Assembly: GCA_964594865.1 (NCBI GenBank)
Contig: CAZQMZ010000004.1
Span: 23,186 to 87,185, forward strand
Length of the DNA: 64,000 bases
From: Caccovivens sp964594865
GTDB taxonomy: Bacteria; Bacillota; Clostridia; Christensenellales; UBA1242
Direction of reading: 5' to 3'
Part shown: positions 8,580 to 23,500 of the stretch, one piece after another
How positions within the stretch are numbered: the stretch's first letter is position 1
Layout of the letters: each line of letters starts with the position of its first letter
Notes under the pieces: generated by a model
Database searches by the model: none
Seen by the model: the letters and a program-made list of their open reading frames with translations, nothing else
Told to the model about the DNA's origin: nothing
Position numbers and translations under genes: made by a program

Positions 8580-11500
8580 CTATCGTTTTGCCAATTCTTC
8601 ACGTGCTTTCTTACGTCTTCGATTTATCCAAATTGAAACAACCAAGACGATGATCAAGAGAAGAACGATTGCAATAATGAGGAAAATCCACCAAATGGAT
8701 GACTCTCCACGTGTGATTGTGGCATAACTTGTCACAACTCCGAACAAGCCGTCATATCTTGTTTCACTGTAAACTTGTGCAAGACTTATTCCCAGAATTG
8801 AATGGTTGTTGAAATTGAATGTTCCGCCGAAAGGATTTTCTTCCGTTCCGATTGGCGTCCAAAACTTTTCCGAAAGATTGAGATTGTTCATGACGATATA
8901 TGCGCAGTCTCGGTATCTCAATCCGTTGGAACTGAATTCTCCGCTATTGACAAGTTTCATCATCAAAACCAAATCTTCAATCGTGTAAATTCGGAATGGA
9001 TCGCTTGCAGTGCCACTTCCTTGGAAGACATCACTCACTTCAGTGTCTTCCCACATCAATCTTGTGAAGACGATGTATATGCTGATCGTGCCGGCTATGT
9101 CATTTGAATCAAGAAAATCTGCGCTGAGAGAAATCAATCCATCTGAATATTCCAAATCAATGATTTGCCCCATGCTGTTCAAATATACTCTGGACACTTG
9201 ATACCTTGGATTTTCAACCACAGAAAATTCAATTGTTCCTTCACGTGCAACGTCGACCTGAGTGACGGTTGAACGGTTGTATCTCACATATCCCGCAGCT
9301 TGAGCATTGTTGTTGTCGGTTGCATCCGAAAGTTCCTGATCCAACAATTGGAAGAAATAAACTGACAAAATTTCATTGTTGAACTCTGGAATGATTTCAA
9401 TGGTTGCAGAGCCTGTCGAAAATTCTGGCTTGACCGTGAATGTGAAATAATATAATCCATTTGAATAATTGTTCAACACGATATCAAAGTTGTCTGTCAA
9501 ATCGGAGCCTTCAGTCGAAACTACTTTCCATGTGACAGCATATCCAGATCTAATCATGACAGAAATCGTCACCGTGTCTCCAACTGCAACGTCAACGCTT
9601 GTTCTGGTTTTGTTGAACGAACTTCCGCTGTAAGTTCCCAAGGTGTAATACGTCGTTGCACTGTTGATGGTCGTTGTTTGTAAGCCTACAATCAGTCCGT
9701 TTGTGCTGTCATAACTTGAAAAGTCAAGAGTGACAGGCAAACCGGTTAGATACAGAAGCAACGTCAGTCGATTGTTTATCGTGTATGTTTGAGAAACATT
9801 TGTTGATGTTTGCAAAGTGGTTGCATTGACCCATCTTGAGAATGAATATCCTTCGCCAGGTATTGCTTGAATTGTGAAACTTGTTGTTGTGTCAACATAT
9901 CCTTCTGAAAGAAGTTGTCTTGCTTGACTTGAATCTTCGACATCTTGCGTGATTGTGTATGTTGCATCTCCGCCCATCAAATAAACATTCACTTCGGCAA
10001 AATAGACCACTTGCACAACGCATTCGACAATGTTGTCATATGAGTTTGTCGACCAAAGCAATCTGTTCGAATATGATGTGACATCTGAAAGCCAAGTGCC
10101 AGTGATTGTCTTTTGACTTATGACAAACTTATAGAATTTATATCCATCAATTTCCGGTGCAACAAAATATATGTCATTATTGAAAGCCACTTCAATGTAA
10201 TATGGTGATGAAGAATAGAACCACGAATTGCTTGAATCCACTCCACTGACCATATCTTGCGCTGTGATGCCCGTGATGATGCTTGGAACAAAGTCAAAAG
10301 TGATGCGCGTTTTCAAATATGATTGATATAGATAGAGTGTAATTGTGAGATCTCCGTCTTGTCCGCTTGTGTTTTCCGTGAAGACATATTTTCCTGTGAT
10401 TGAGTCGAGAGTATAACCGCTTTCCAACCATGCTCCTGTCACTTGCCCAAGCGAGTCGATGTATTGCACTCCCGCACCGTTTTGATATGTGAAATATCCT
10501 TCAAAATAATGTGTGGAAGATTCAATCACAAGGTTGAGCACATTGTTGACAAAGGAAATTCTGCTGTCCAAAATTTCAATGTTGTCTGAATTGCTGATTG
10601 AAAGGTCAAGTGTGGAATTGTATTTGACATTATAAATTCTCACAAGCACATTGCCATTTTCTTTCAACTCAACAGTGTAAGTTTCTGGTGTCAAAACAAT
10701 GTTTATAACCTGTAAATCGAGATAGCCCTTGACAACAAATGTGATTTTTCCTGTATAACCGGTGTCGGTTATTGAAAGATCTTCATAAGAAACATCAAAC
10801 ACCAAAACATCCAACAAATCGTTGCCTTCGGCATCGACAAATGTCGCGTTGTTGCCATAGAACCCTGCTTTGACGTATGCTGTCACAGTGAATTCGCTGT
10901 CTGTATATGCAACCACAGTGACAGAACTATATCCGTCGCCCGATGTCCAAACTTGTCTTGTTGTGGTGGAATAGGTCACATCAATTTTTCCGCCATTGAC
11001 AACTTCTCCGTTATCGACAAAGGAAATTTCAATGACGTTTTGATTTGGTGTGTAAATCGCCGTGATTTCAACCCCTGTCATTCCGCCAACAATTCCGCTG
11101 ATGGCGTATATATAAAAGTCTTCACCGGTTGTGACCAAATCAATTTTTATGACATTTTCAAGATTGCTGATCAGTTTTTCAAAGACATAGCCATCGCGTG
11201 CTGTGGAAACTTTGATGTATATCACGTCGTTTGTGTAAGCAATCACTTGGAAATTCCTTGAAGATGTCCAAGTTCCATAGTGAACAGTGCTTCCAACAAC
11301 ATATCCATGATCATTGACATCACTTCCGTCACTTCCAACAAGAGTGAGTGAGCCAACAGAGTTGTCTTGCGAATAAGTTCCATTGATGTCAATTTGTGTG
11401 TTGAATTGGATGTATACAGATTGCGAAACGATGACAATATAGATGTTCTCTGCGGAAATCTGCCCCATGTCAGAAGACCTTAAAGTCACGTCCACTGTTG

Positions 11501-14500
11501 TGGTTGAAGCTTGAGTGTTTTGTTCAATATATTCAAACCCTTCACCAGTTTCATAGCCATATCCATAATATATATATCCTTCTGGCAACACAAAAGAAAC
11601 TATCACGTTGACACCATAGGCAAGTGTAATGGATGTCACAGGGACATCGTCATAAAGAATTTCTGCTTCCGTCAAAGTGTAGACATCAACAAGATCGCCG
11701 TTTGCATTATAGACCTGACTGAAAATATATGTCGCAAGATTGATTTCATACTCACCTTCGGAAAAGATTGCATAGATTGTTTCACTTTGAGAGATTTGAT
11801 AGGTGAGCGGATTTTCTGTCTCCCACTGAGTTTCACCGTCCTTGCTCCATGTTGAAAATGTGCCACGTGCCTCAATAGCACGAAGTTCAACATATTCTCC
11901 AAATGCAACTTCCAGTGTTGTGTAAGACGAATCTCCATACAAAATTTCCGCCGTGTTTCCGGACGATTCAATTCGCTCTCCGTTTTCACCGTATGTGATC
12001 ACCACCACAGTGATTGTGAACATTGTTGCTTTGGAGTTGATGTTAATCGTTCCGTCATTTTTGATGTCGGTCACGGTGAAGCGATAATATCCCGCCCAAG
12101 AACCTTCTTCAACAAGTTCACAAGTGATTGTGAAGCCCGTGTCACCTGCATCAAAATTGTCGAATTCATAGCCATATATATACGAAACATAGAATTGGAA
12201 TGTGTTGCCAGTCAACACTTCAAATGTTGTTGTCGATTGATTAAAACCGCCAACAATCAATTGACTCACAACACTTGAATCGCTGAAATTTATCGTCACT
12301 GCATTTCTTCTTGCTTCTTCAACAACAGTGAACGATGTGTCTTGATTGATTCCGGAAATTTGCAAGGTCAAAATGTTTTCGTCTTCAATCTCGGTTATCA
12401 GCAAGCCTTCACTTCCAGAATATTGATAACTACTTACAACATAACCATCAATTAGAGTTATAACCAATTTGATTGTCTTGCCTGTCGCAACAGTGAAAAC
12501 CCCACCTGTTCCAGTAATTTCTTCTTCACCGTCGTCTGTCACATCATACATGACAACGCTTGCAATGTTTGTTCCAGAAATTGTCACACTGTTTTCATTG
12601 GCGCTCACAGGAACAGTCACTTCGATGTCGCTTGCTGGCATTGTCAATGTCACAACGACATCATTGTTTTGATATACAGCTGAGAAATAGTTTCCGAAAT
12701 CTCCCCAATTTGTCAAAAGTGTATAGCCCGTATTTGCACTGACAGTGAACGAAACGGTGGCATTATATTCCACAGTTGCGGTGTATGTGAAAGTTGCTTC
12801 GTCATATGTGAATGTCAAGTCGTCGCTGACAATTGTGCTGTTTGGAGAATAGATCGTCAAAGTGTATGTTCGAATTCGCCAATATGCAACCAAAGTATGA
12901 TCTTCTTCAGTTGAAACAATCGTCACAGAAGTCACAGGATCTCCATTCGAAAAAGTCCAATATACAAATTCGTATCCTTCACGTGTTGGAACAGGAAGAT
13001 TGTCATAGCTTTGTCCAAAGGTCACTGTTATGTATGTCGTTTCGCACACTCCTTCATTTGCATTAAAATAGACCTTAACTTCTTTCGCTTCAAATTCTGG
13101 AGTCAATGTGATGTCGATGTATCTGGCATTCGTTGAAGAGTTTCCCAGAAGTGAAGTGAAATATGTGCTGGCAAAATCATCAATTAAAATTAAAGGTTCT
13201 CCAATATAAATTCCTGTGAAATCATAGCCATATCTTTTGATGTCAGCAAGCACTGAAAGTGTGTAATTTTGAAGGTCAAAATAATTGACTGTCCACAAAT
13301 ATATGTTTTCAGTTGACGTCTGAGTGAAATTGCTGTTGTTTATATCTGCATCAGCGCAATCGGTCAAATCAAGATATATGTTGATTTGTTGAACATAAAA
13401 TCTCACCGAAATGTCTGTGTCTTCTGTCAAAATTATTGTGATGACATAAGAATTTCCGTTGACTGTGACATTTGAGATTTCTGTTTGTCCATTGAAGAAA
13501 CCATAATATGAATAATGATCATTTGCAGTTGCAACAATCTTGAAGGTTGTGCCATAAAGAAATTCGTTGTTTCCACTTAAATTAATTACTTCTTCAGATT
13601 CGTCATCATTTACGAGATAGACTGTCACCGTTCCACAAGCAGAATTGTCAGTGCCGTTTTCGTCTTGCACGGAAACAGTCAAAGAATAGGAATTTATCTC
13701 CCAATTTGCTGTGAAAGTGATTGAAAGATATCCGTCGTTGAAGTTGCTATCTTCGAGATAATAAAGTCCAAACAAATTGTTCTCATCTTCCAAAAGTGCC
13801 TTAATCAAGTTCACAGTCGACTCGTTGTTGGAAACAATGATGTTGTATGTGCCCTCCACAACTGAAAGAGAATATGTTGAAATCAAGTTATCCAAAAATG
13901 TCTGTTGAGTTGCGCTCAAGCTTTCAAAATTCATTGTCCAATAAAGGAAACGATATCCTTCACGTGTTGGAGATGTTGGAAAACTTGCTGAACTTGAAGA
14001 AGAATTGTCTGTCAAGGAAGATCTTGAAGTGAAAGGATAGGACAATTCGGACAAGAGATTGGAAACTCCTGTCGAAACTTCTTCTCCAACTTCTGCGTTC
14101 AAATCAAATGTCACTTGAATTTCGACCGCCAAAATTGCCCCCAAAACATATGGTGAAATGGTGTAATTCTCGGCATCAGTTCCATCAATAGTGAACGTCA
14201 CAACAAGATTGGTTCCAGGAAGATGGGTGGAATAAGTAGCACCTGTCAACGAAACGATGTCGCCATAAAGAATTCCTGAAACTGTGAGAAGGCCTATGCC
14301 TGTGACATCAGAATTTCCGTCATATTTTTTGGTGAAGATTGTCTGCAAATCTGTCACGCCGTCCGCTGCACTATACGTGAGTTCTTTTTGCAAAATCACC
14401 AAATTTGCAGGACTTTCTTGTCGAATGTTGTCCACCAAATATTCATTAATGAGAAAATCGCTTGCACTATAGGTGAAACGCAATTCATATACTCCCACTT

Positions 14501-17500
14501 TCAAATTGCCAGAAGAAGAATAACTTGCGTTCAAAACTGAAATTGAGATTGAGACACTACTGTTTTCGCTTATATATTGCTCAACATCAAAATCGGCCTC
14601 ATAACTCCAAGTTATGTAATCTATGTTGAACGAACCATAGGTGTAATATTGTGTGTTTATCACAACAGTAATCATAGCCATTGTGATAGAACCCGACAAA
14701 GAGCCACCATTTTCTGTCGACAGATTCAATTTATAGTTTGATGTGCCATTGCCTTGAAGTTCGGCTGTGACTGTGTATCCAGTTCCAACATAAATTGCAA
14801 GACTATCTCCGTCCCAGAATTTCACTTCAACGGTGACGTCACTGTCCACAATTCCGCTGACAACGCCACTTGATGCAGAATATTGATAAACCGCTTCGGC
14901 GTTGTTGAACGCATTTGTTATGGTGCTTTCTGCAAAATAGAGATTTCTTGGAGTGATTTCAAGAACGAAAGCATATATTCCACCACTCTTTCCCATTCTC
15001 ACATCATGTGTGGTGGATGATGCCCCGCTTGCATAGATGTAATAACTCCCCACATCCTTGCCCGTGCTTGCAAATGTCAAAGTTGCGGACAAGCCTTGCA
15101 CAACCGCTGATGAAGAATAAGCCGTATAGACGCCATTGGAAAGAGTGTAGAACGCAAGAGAGAATGAAACAGAAGAATTCCAATCTGCGGTATACAAAAC
15201 AATCTGCCATTTTCCTTCGGAATTGTCATACATCAACTGAATGTTGGTGTATTCGTTGCCGTCATATTCCATTGTCATGGTGGAAAATTCATCGTCTTCG
15301 CTTCCTTCCACAAGCACATAGAGAATTTGTCCTTGAACGCTTGTGATTGCAAATGCTCCGTTGTCACTCGAGTCTATGACGGTGACAATATAGTTTGTGG
15401 AAGAGTATTCTCCGTTAGTAATGCGATAATATCCAATTTCCGTTGAAGAAGAATTTCTTGTCAAAGTCAAATCCACATTTTCATAGAGCGGTGATGTGGC
15501 GGTGTATGGCACATCTGTTCCGTTCAGTGTTGTGCCATATTCCACCGAAATTTGCCCGTCAGTCTCAAAGGTTACGTTGAATGTATATGGATTGATTGTG
15601 ATTTGCCCTTCATACTTTGTGATTGAATAGTTTGAGCCACTCATTATGTTGGAAATTTCAATGGTGTAAGTGCCGGCATACACATATCCAAGTGAAGATG
15701 TTGTTGGCAATGCGTTTGAAGAGTCATAGATTGTGATTTGAAGAGAATAATAGGATGTCGAAATTGTTGATGAGCCACTCGTCACGGTGATATAATTTGC
15801 AATTCCGGTCAAAGTGCCGTTGGAATAAATCAAATCTCCATATGTGAATGTGGTTTCTGAAAGATTTATTGTTGCAGTTGCATAAGTGATTTCTCCGGTG
15901 CTTAAAGTAGTGTAGTCCAACTGATAATTCACTGCATCATCGCCAATGACTGACAGAGTGATTGTCTTTCCGGTTCCAACATTTGCGTCAGTGAAACGCA
16001 CATAAATGCTGACATCATCATCTTCAAGACCAATCGATGAGCCATTTGAATATTCGCTCACTGTCATTATGGTTGTTGCATCATATGTCTTTGAGAAAGT
16101 GATGTCACTTGTTGTGATTGTCGCCTTTTCAATCTCAAAATAATATGACGTTATAAACACAACTGCCACATAACCGGTTGCCGAAGCACTTAGGCTCAAA
16201 AGATAACTACCCGCATTTTTGAATGTTGTTGTGCTTGAGCCATAGAATACCGAAAAAGCCTCCAAGCTCACATCATTCACTGTAGATCCGTTTTGATCGG
16301 TGAATTCAAGCTCAACTGTTTTGTTGTCAATCGAAAGCGTTGGTGTTCCTCCGGCCGTCAGTGTCGCTGTTATTGTGTGTGACTCTCCGTCGTAAACAAT
16401 CGACAATAGGTCTTCATCTTTCAAAGTGATGTAAAGAATTGCGCTTGTGTCGTCGACAATATAGAAACCGTTGTTGTCTTCTGGAACAACCACAATCACA
16501 CTGCCGTTTGAAACGCAGATGTTGTTTGTGTTGGTGTTGGTGCTGTCAAGTGCAAAGTCATATTGTCCCGTTGTGTCTCCGTCCGTCAGTGGGTCACCGT
16601 CATCATCCACAACTTGAAGATAGATTGTGAGTTCGTCGCCCGTTGCGGTGACTGTTTGGTCCAAAGTGTAATATGATGCAATCGCAGAGCCGACAATTTG
16701 TGTGACATAGTTTTCAGGAATGAGTGCAGTCACCGGCAAAGCTGTCACTTCGAATTCAGCGGACTTGATTGTCATTTCAAAATCGTTGAACCAACTGCCT
16801 TCTCCGCTGATAATATACTCTCCTGCATAAATAAATCCGTTTGCGTTGCTTCCAACACTTCCAGGTGATGAAAGAGACAGTGAATATTGCATGGTGTAAT
16901 ATCCACTTGTCAACAGCGACAGAACATCATTATTTTCGCCATCAACAACACTGTCAATGCTGACATAGTTTTCAAAATTCGCTGTTGAAATTGTTCCATA
17001 AGTGAACTCATCTTGACTGACTTTCAAAGTCAAAGTTGCACTAAGTTTCGTGATTGTTCCTGTCAAATTTGAAGTCGACAATTTGAAATTGTTGACATTC
17101 AAAGACGAATCTGACGATGCGTATAATCTCAAAGTCACACCCCATGTGCCTACGTGTGAAGATTCATATGTCGCCACAATTTGCAAGCCGTCATAAATTT
17201 GCAAACCGTCATATTCTGCCACATCAATTGTGTCTGTGTTGGTTCCGTCATAAACTTTTGAAAGAGCAAGATTGGAAACGTCAATCTCAATTTGGTTTAT
17301 GACAAACTGATAAATCGACTGCATATCCACAGAAGAATAATATTTTGAAAATGTTCCAACTCCAAATTGGAAGGTGTATGTTCCAGCATTGACAGCCGTT
17401 GAAAGCTGTTCTGTCTGGAAGAAATATGCCGTCACTTCGCTTAAATGTTGTTTCAAAATTGACAATGTTTCACCTTCAATTATGTCACCCGTGTTTAAAT

Positions 17501-20500
17501 CATAGAGTGTCAACTCAAGAGTGATTTGTGAATCGTCCGCTCCCGTGATGACAAGCTCCAAATCGTTGGTCAATTTGACAGTATATCCGCCTGTCAGAAA
17601 AGCTGCAGAAACAACCTGCTCATCAAAACTCAATCTCAACGTCGAACTTGCCGTAATTGTGAATGTTCCAACTGCTGTGGTTTGACCAGCGCTAGTTAAG
17701 CCGTTTTCATCATAAAGTGTGGTTTCACCATATTTGAAAATATAGTTGCTGTTTTGAGCGATTGTCGATGACAAGAAAATGTCATAGTCTCCCACATCTT
17801 CGCCCGATTCACGAGTCAAGTAAATTGTGATACTCTCATAAGTTTGAGTGATGTATATTGTTTTGTCAAGTGAAGTTTCGACGCCATTGAAAACTTTTGA
17901 TGAATCCAAGTCATAATCTTGCAAATCAATTTCAAGTGGAGTGATTGTGAAAGCGAAATAATAATAATCTTCTTGCGAGTTGTATGAAATCCCCGAAAGT
18001 TGAAGACTTCCTGAAACGTCAAAAACCTCACTATTGAAAATCAAACGAATTTCATACTCTCCAACATCTGTCATTGATGTGACAAGCTGATTGTTAAGAT
18101 AGATTTCAATGGTTGCATAGTCATTTTCAAGATAGTTTATTTCCAATGTGCCAGCTTCTTCGCTGTAAGAATCGCTATTTCTATCCCATATTTGCATGGA
18201 CGCTTCAACCGACCAAGAATAGATGTAATCACTGTTTGAATATGTTCCACTCACAATGTCACCAACTTCCAGTCCAGTGATTTGCAATCTCATAAATTCG
18301 ACATCAAAATCAACATTTCTTGTGACAACTTTCACTGTGGAGTCATCAAAACAATCGACATATTCCGATTTCATGGTTGCTGTCACAACAATTCGATAAC
18401 TTCCAGAATCATCAACCATCCCGCCGTTTGCAAATGTGTATGATTCGCCGGAAGTCAAAAGTTCATATTCATCTGTGTTTTCATTAAGTTTATACCAAGT
18501 GAAAGAATATTCATATAGCGTCGTGTTTGTGTTGTATAGAGTGAAGATGTCGGTATAATATAATTGCGTCACAGAAGAAATTGTGTTGTAATAATAATAC
18601 ATAAATTGAGAAAGAGTGATTGTCAGTTCTGTGTGCCATCTCACATCCGCATAAATTGGTGAGAAGATGTTGGAGTAATATCCCACATATTCGCCGTCGC
18701 TTCCTGTGAACAAATCTTCAAAAGCAACTCCGTTCACTGTCAAAACGGCCGTTCCAAAATTCAATTCGCTTGGATAAGTGAAATCGTCAATAGTTGTTTC
18801 TCCAAGTTTGATGAAGGTATATTCAATGCTTCCAACAGGTGTGTATGAGACAGGATAGTTATATGAGAAATTCACGCGCACCAAATCGGTGTAAATGGCG
18901 TCAAGCTCGACATATGCCATTTCATCCCCATTGTCCTCCACTGTCACTGCGATGTATTGTGATGTGTCAGATCTTTCGACTGTGTCTTCATCGTCGTCCC
19001 AAAGCATTATGAGAGTGAGATTTGCACTGCTTTCCATTGTGCCGTCAACACCCGTTTCGGTGAATTCACCTTGGATCCATTTATAAAGCCCGATATAATC
19101 TCCAACCATTTTTGTAGTGTTGAAGACCACTTCTGTGACAAGCTTGTTGACATAGAGAGAAAGTTGTCCGTTTGCTTGACTTAAAATTTGCAACAAAGTC
19201 ACATCTCCAACAATGACTGTGTCAAGATCACTTTCCGATAGATTTAAATAGATTTCGCCGGAATCGTCTTCAAGGTCATAATAAATTCCTTGAACGCCAA
19301 CCGTTTCAAAATTAATGCCAGCGCTGGTCAAATCTTCATAAGTCTGCACGCTGTCTGTTATGGTGAGATATTTCATCGACAGAGTGACAAGTGCAACATC
19401 ATCCACTCTCTTGATTGTGAACGAAGAGGATGTGATAAGTTTGAATCTGTTGGTTATGTCGGAATAATACACAATATCATTGCTGGTATATTGATATAAA
19501 ACACTGACATCCGAGAAGAAAAGATAGTTTTTAAAATCGGTGAATGTGAAAACTGTGTCGGCGCCATATTGTCCGCCATTGGATGTGAACAGTTCGGCAT
19601 AAACATACAAACTGTTGCCGACAGAATAATATATGTCGCCATACACAATCTCCGATTGATCGCTTCCAACCCAAGCAATTTGCCTTGTTGAATCTTCATA
19701 GTCCGAAGAATAATAGACATATGTTTCCAAATTCTCAACAGTCAAAATTTGTGGGAAAATATACCCCATCACGCCGTCCATTATGATGTAATATGTGCTT
19801 CCGCTTGAAGAAACGTCATAGTTGTCCAAAAGTGAAGAATAGGAGAGATATAACCTTATGGAATAACTTCCCCTTGCGCTCAAAGAGATTCCGTCCAAAG
19901 ATGTCGAAATGACGATGTTTGAAATGGTTATAATTTCGCTACTGTTAACCCCTGTGATTGAGCCCAGAGAATAATAACTATCAAGATACACCGAAGCACT
20001 GCTGTTTGAAAAGTCATAGTATGCAAAGAAGATTGTGTTTTCTTCAATTTCTTGAACAATTTCGGCGTTTTCTTCTGCTTCTATAAATTCGATGTAATCG
20101 CCATACGTCCATTCTTTGTAAGTGCGCACTTCGTCGCCGTCATTGGTGTCCATGAGAAGATAATATTTTGTCATGAGATATTTATATGTTGCCAAATAAA
20201 GTTCGTCGCCCGATAAAGATGAAATAATTTCTTCTCCCAAAGTGTTGACAGCAAAATTATACAATCCTTCAAGAGAATTGACCGAACTCAATGTGCTGTT
20301 TATGCTGGCATCCAAAAACGGTTGCATAATTCTTTTGATGTTGGATACATAGATGCTTGAAAGAACGGAATCAGAAAGGTCTTCCAAAGACAAAGTTAAA
20401 GACGCTTTTGAAACAGTGACATAAATGGTGATTGAGACAGAGAAAACTGTCCCGACATTCATATAGGTTGCAGTGTCGGTGATTGTGTATGTGAAAGTGA

Positions 20501-23500
20501 GAGAATATGTCCCAGCATTTCTGACTGTGAAAGATTGGAACGAGTTGTCTATGACAGCATTTCCTATTGTTGTCAAGGTGAAATTGCTCTCCACAGTGTC
20601 GCTTGTCGGCGAGAACGAAACAGTGTTGTCACTCACATTCACTACAATTCCAGAAGAAGAATAATTGTCGACACTGAAATAGTCAGCAAGATAAATCGTG
20701 TGATCTGTTCCGTCATAAACCAAGCCCGAAATGGTGTTGCTCGACAAAGACAAGGAATAATATTCACTCTCCACGCTCCACATTGCATAGAGTGTGAGAA
20801 CCGGTGTGGTGACATCATTTCCAAAGGCAAAGGAGAGCAAACTGTTGTTGAAGACGGTGTCGTTTGAAACAACCACCATTGATTGTCCGCTGATCAAATA
20901 CCACCCTTCAAAAACGAAGCCTTCACGCACCGGCGTTGGAAGTCCAGAGTTATTAAGAAGTGTGGCAAAAGTTTGGTCATAAGTCAAAGAATAGGTTTCG
21001 GTTTCATTGTAATTGTCTCCAACCGTGCCCCCGTTGGCGTTGAAAGTTATGTTGTATGTGTTTGCCGTCCACCTTGCATAAAGAGTCAACAGACTTGATG
21101 TGTTTGAATATGAATAAGTTTCAGTTGAATCGTATTGCCATTCGCGTGAAGCATTTGTATAGCCAGTCATGTTTTCCACCAACACACCATTGTCGTCGAT
21201 GAGAATGTCATCTCCACCTTCTGTCAGCGTCCAGCCTATGAAGGTATAGCCATTTCTTGAAGGATTTGAGATGATTGACGACAGACTTGAAGAATCAAAT
21301 GTGGCGACAGTGATCGTGCTTCCTGTTACGGTTGCGTTGGTGTTTGACAATGTGATTGAAGTGGTGCTGGCAGTCCAACGGATATAAAAATTCACGACAA
21401 TATTTGTGCTGTCACCAATGAAATATGAAACATTTGTGGACAAGACCGTGTCTTCTGTCAAACTGCCAGAGCTGTTGCCCGTATTCCAATACCAATAGTT
21501 GTATAACGCTTTATAATAGCCCGTTCTGTATGTGAAAAGGTTGGACAAACTCTCGCTTTCACCTTCCGGAATGATGTCATCCAGCTCGATTGATAAGCCC
21601 GAATTGAAATAGAGTTTTTCTTCCAAATAATATGTCTCGTCAGTAGTTTTATTGCCCTCTGCATCGTAAACAGTGCCACCTTTTCCGTCACCATAATCTG
21701 AAGAAGAGCCCGTTCCGGAATAAAATTCAAAAGTGATTGTTTTTTGCTTCAAGATTGGAACAACATAGACCGACCCTGCGCAAACACCATCCAAAATTGT
21801 GCTCTCTTCCATATCTTCTTGAATTTCGGTTAACCAACCTGAAATTGAAAGAGTGATTGTTCCGTCATTCGCAAAGACTTCATTTCCATTTGCGAAAGAG
21901 CTTTCATACAACACATTCCCTTCGCTGTGTCCGTCGCTTGAATAGACGCGATAACCCACCGCATAATATCCATTCGCATAACTTCCACTCAAGTACATGG
22001 TGAGCGTGTCATCTTGAAAAGAAGTGCTGGATGAGTATGTATACGTGCCGGCGTTCATCGAAACAGAAAGTCCGCTGCTTGCCGTCGTCCGATTTGTTTC
22101 ACCGTTTCCGTTATAGTCATCCACATCAATCCATGCTGACGAAGTGTCGACTGTCACGGTGACTTGCTTTTTGACATAAATGGCATAGGCATCCACCGAA
22201 AATTGCATTGTGTATAAGCCAGAGCCTGCCGTTGCTGCAACTCCATAGAGAGAACTGAAAGAATATTCTCCATTTGAAACGAAGCGATAATATGGTGTCA
22301 CGCCGTCTAAATCATCCGAACTGCGAACAAACCAGCCCAACAAATAATAGCCATTATCACTTGTTGACGAACTCAAATTTACAGTGTCACCATATCTGAC
22401 TTCGGTCAAATCTCTGTCCGAAACCTCCACCAAGGAAACAGTTGTGGTGACATCATCGCTTGTTTCTCCAGTCCCACTGTTGCTGTTAAGATACTCCAAA
22501 AGACTTGAAGAATTATAAATTGTGCCGTTTTGTGAAATCAAATTTTCCTGTGAAAGACTTGAATAATCATAATATCTTGTGCTGAAATTTATTGAATAGT
22601 CAATTTCTTCGCAATAAATGATGATTGTATAGCGTCCATTTGCCAAAGAATTAGAGTAATTGAGTGTGATGTAGTGCGTCAAATAACTTGCACTTGTTCC
22701 GGGATATACATAATAAAGGTTGTTCAAAGTTATGTATGTATCCAAGTTGTCTTCAAAAGTCCCCATATAATTCGTGTCTTCTTCTCCCTCACTGTTCAAC
22801 ACACCTATGACAGAAAATCTTATATTTCCGCCTGCGCCAAAGCTAAATTCACTACTGCTATCGGCAGAAAACTTATAATATTCCGTCGCTTCAACAGAGA
22901 AAGAAATTGTGCCAGCCTCTCCTGTTGCAACACTCTGTGAAGATGTTTCATCAGAGAAATATGCCGTTGGAGAATAAGATGCAATCGTGTTTCCGTTCTT
23001 ATCAACAACAGACAATTCAAACATTGCCATGGTATATTCAGTGACGACGCTGAGTGAACCAGTTGCGGAAGTTGTTTTGTAAACACCAGCAAATTCCATT
23101 AAAAGTTTGTTTTGATATTCAGATGTTAGTTCTGAAGTGCCAATAGAGCTTGAATCTAACCCTGTTGGACTATTGAGATAACTTCGTGTGAAGCTGAGAG
23201 ACTCGCTTTCAGTTGAAAAGAGCATAACGAAAGAGGTGAGAGAAGTGTATGTGAATGTTCCGTTCCACGTTGAATTGTCAGTCGATGACACTGTGAGTTC
23301 CAAAAGTTGAGTTTGTGTTGACGAATCCAAACTTTCTCCCAAATCAGTGAGAGTGATGGTTGTTCCAGTGCCCGTAATGCATTGGAAAAGATAATAGTTA
23401 TATTGTTGATCGCCGAGAGTGTATCTCACATATACATTTGTGAGACCGTTGTTAAACACCCCACTGATAAAATATTCTGAAACCGAGAAGATGAAAGTGT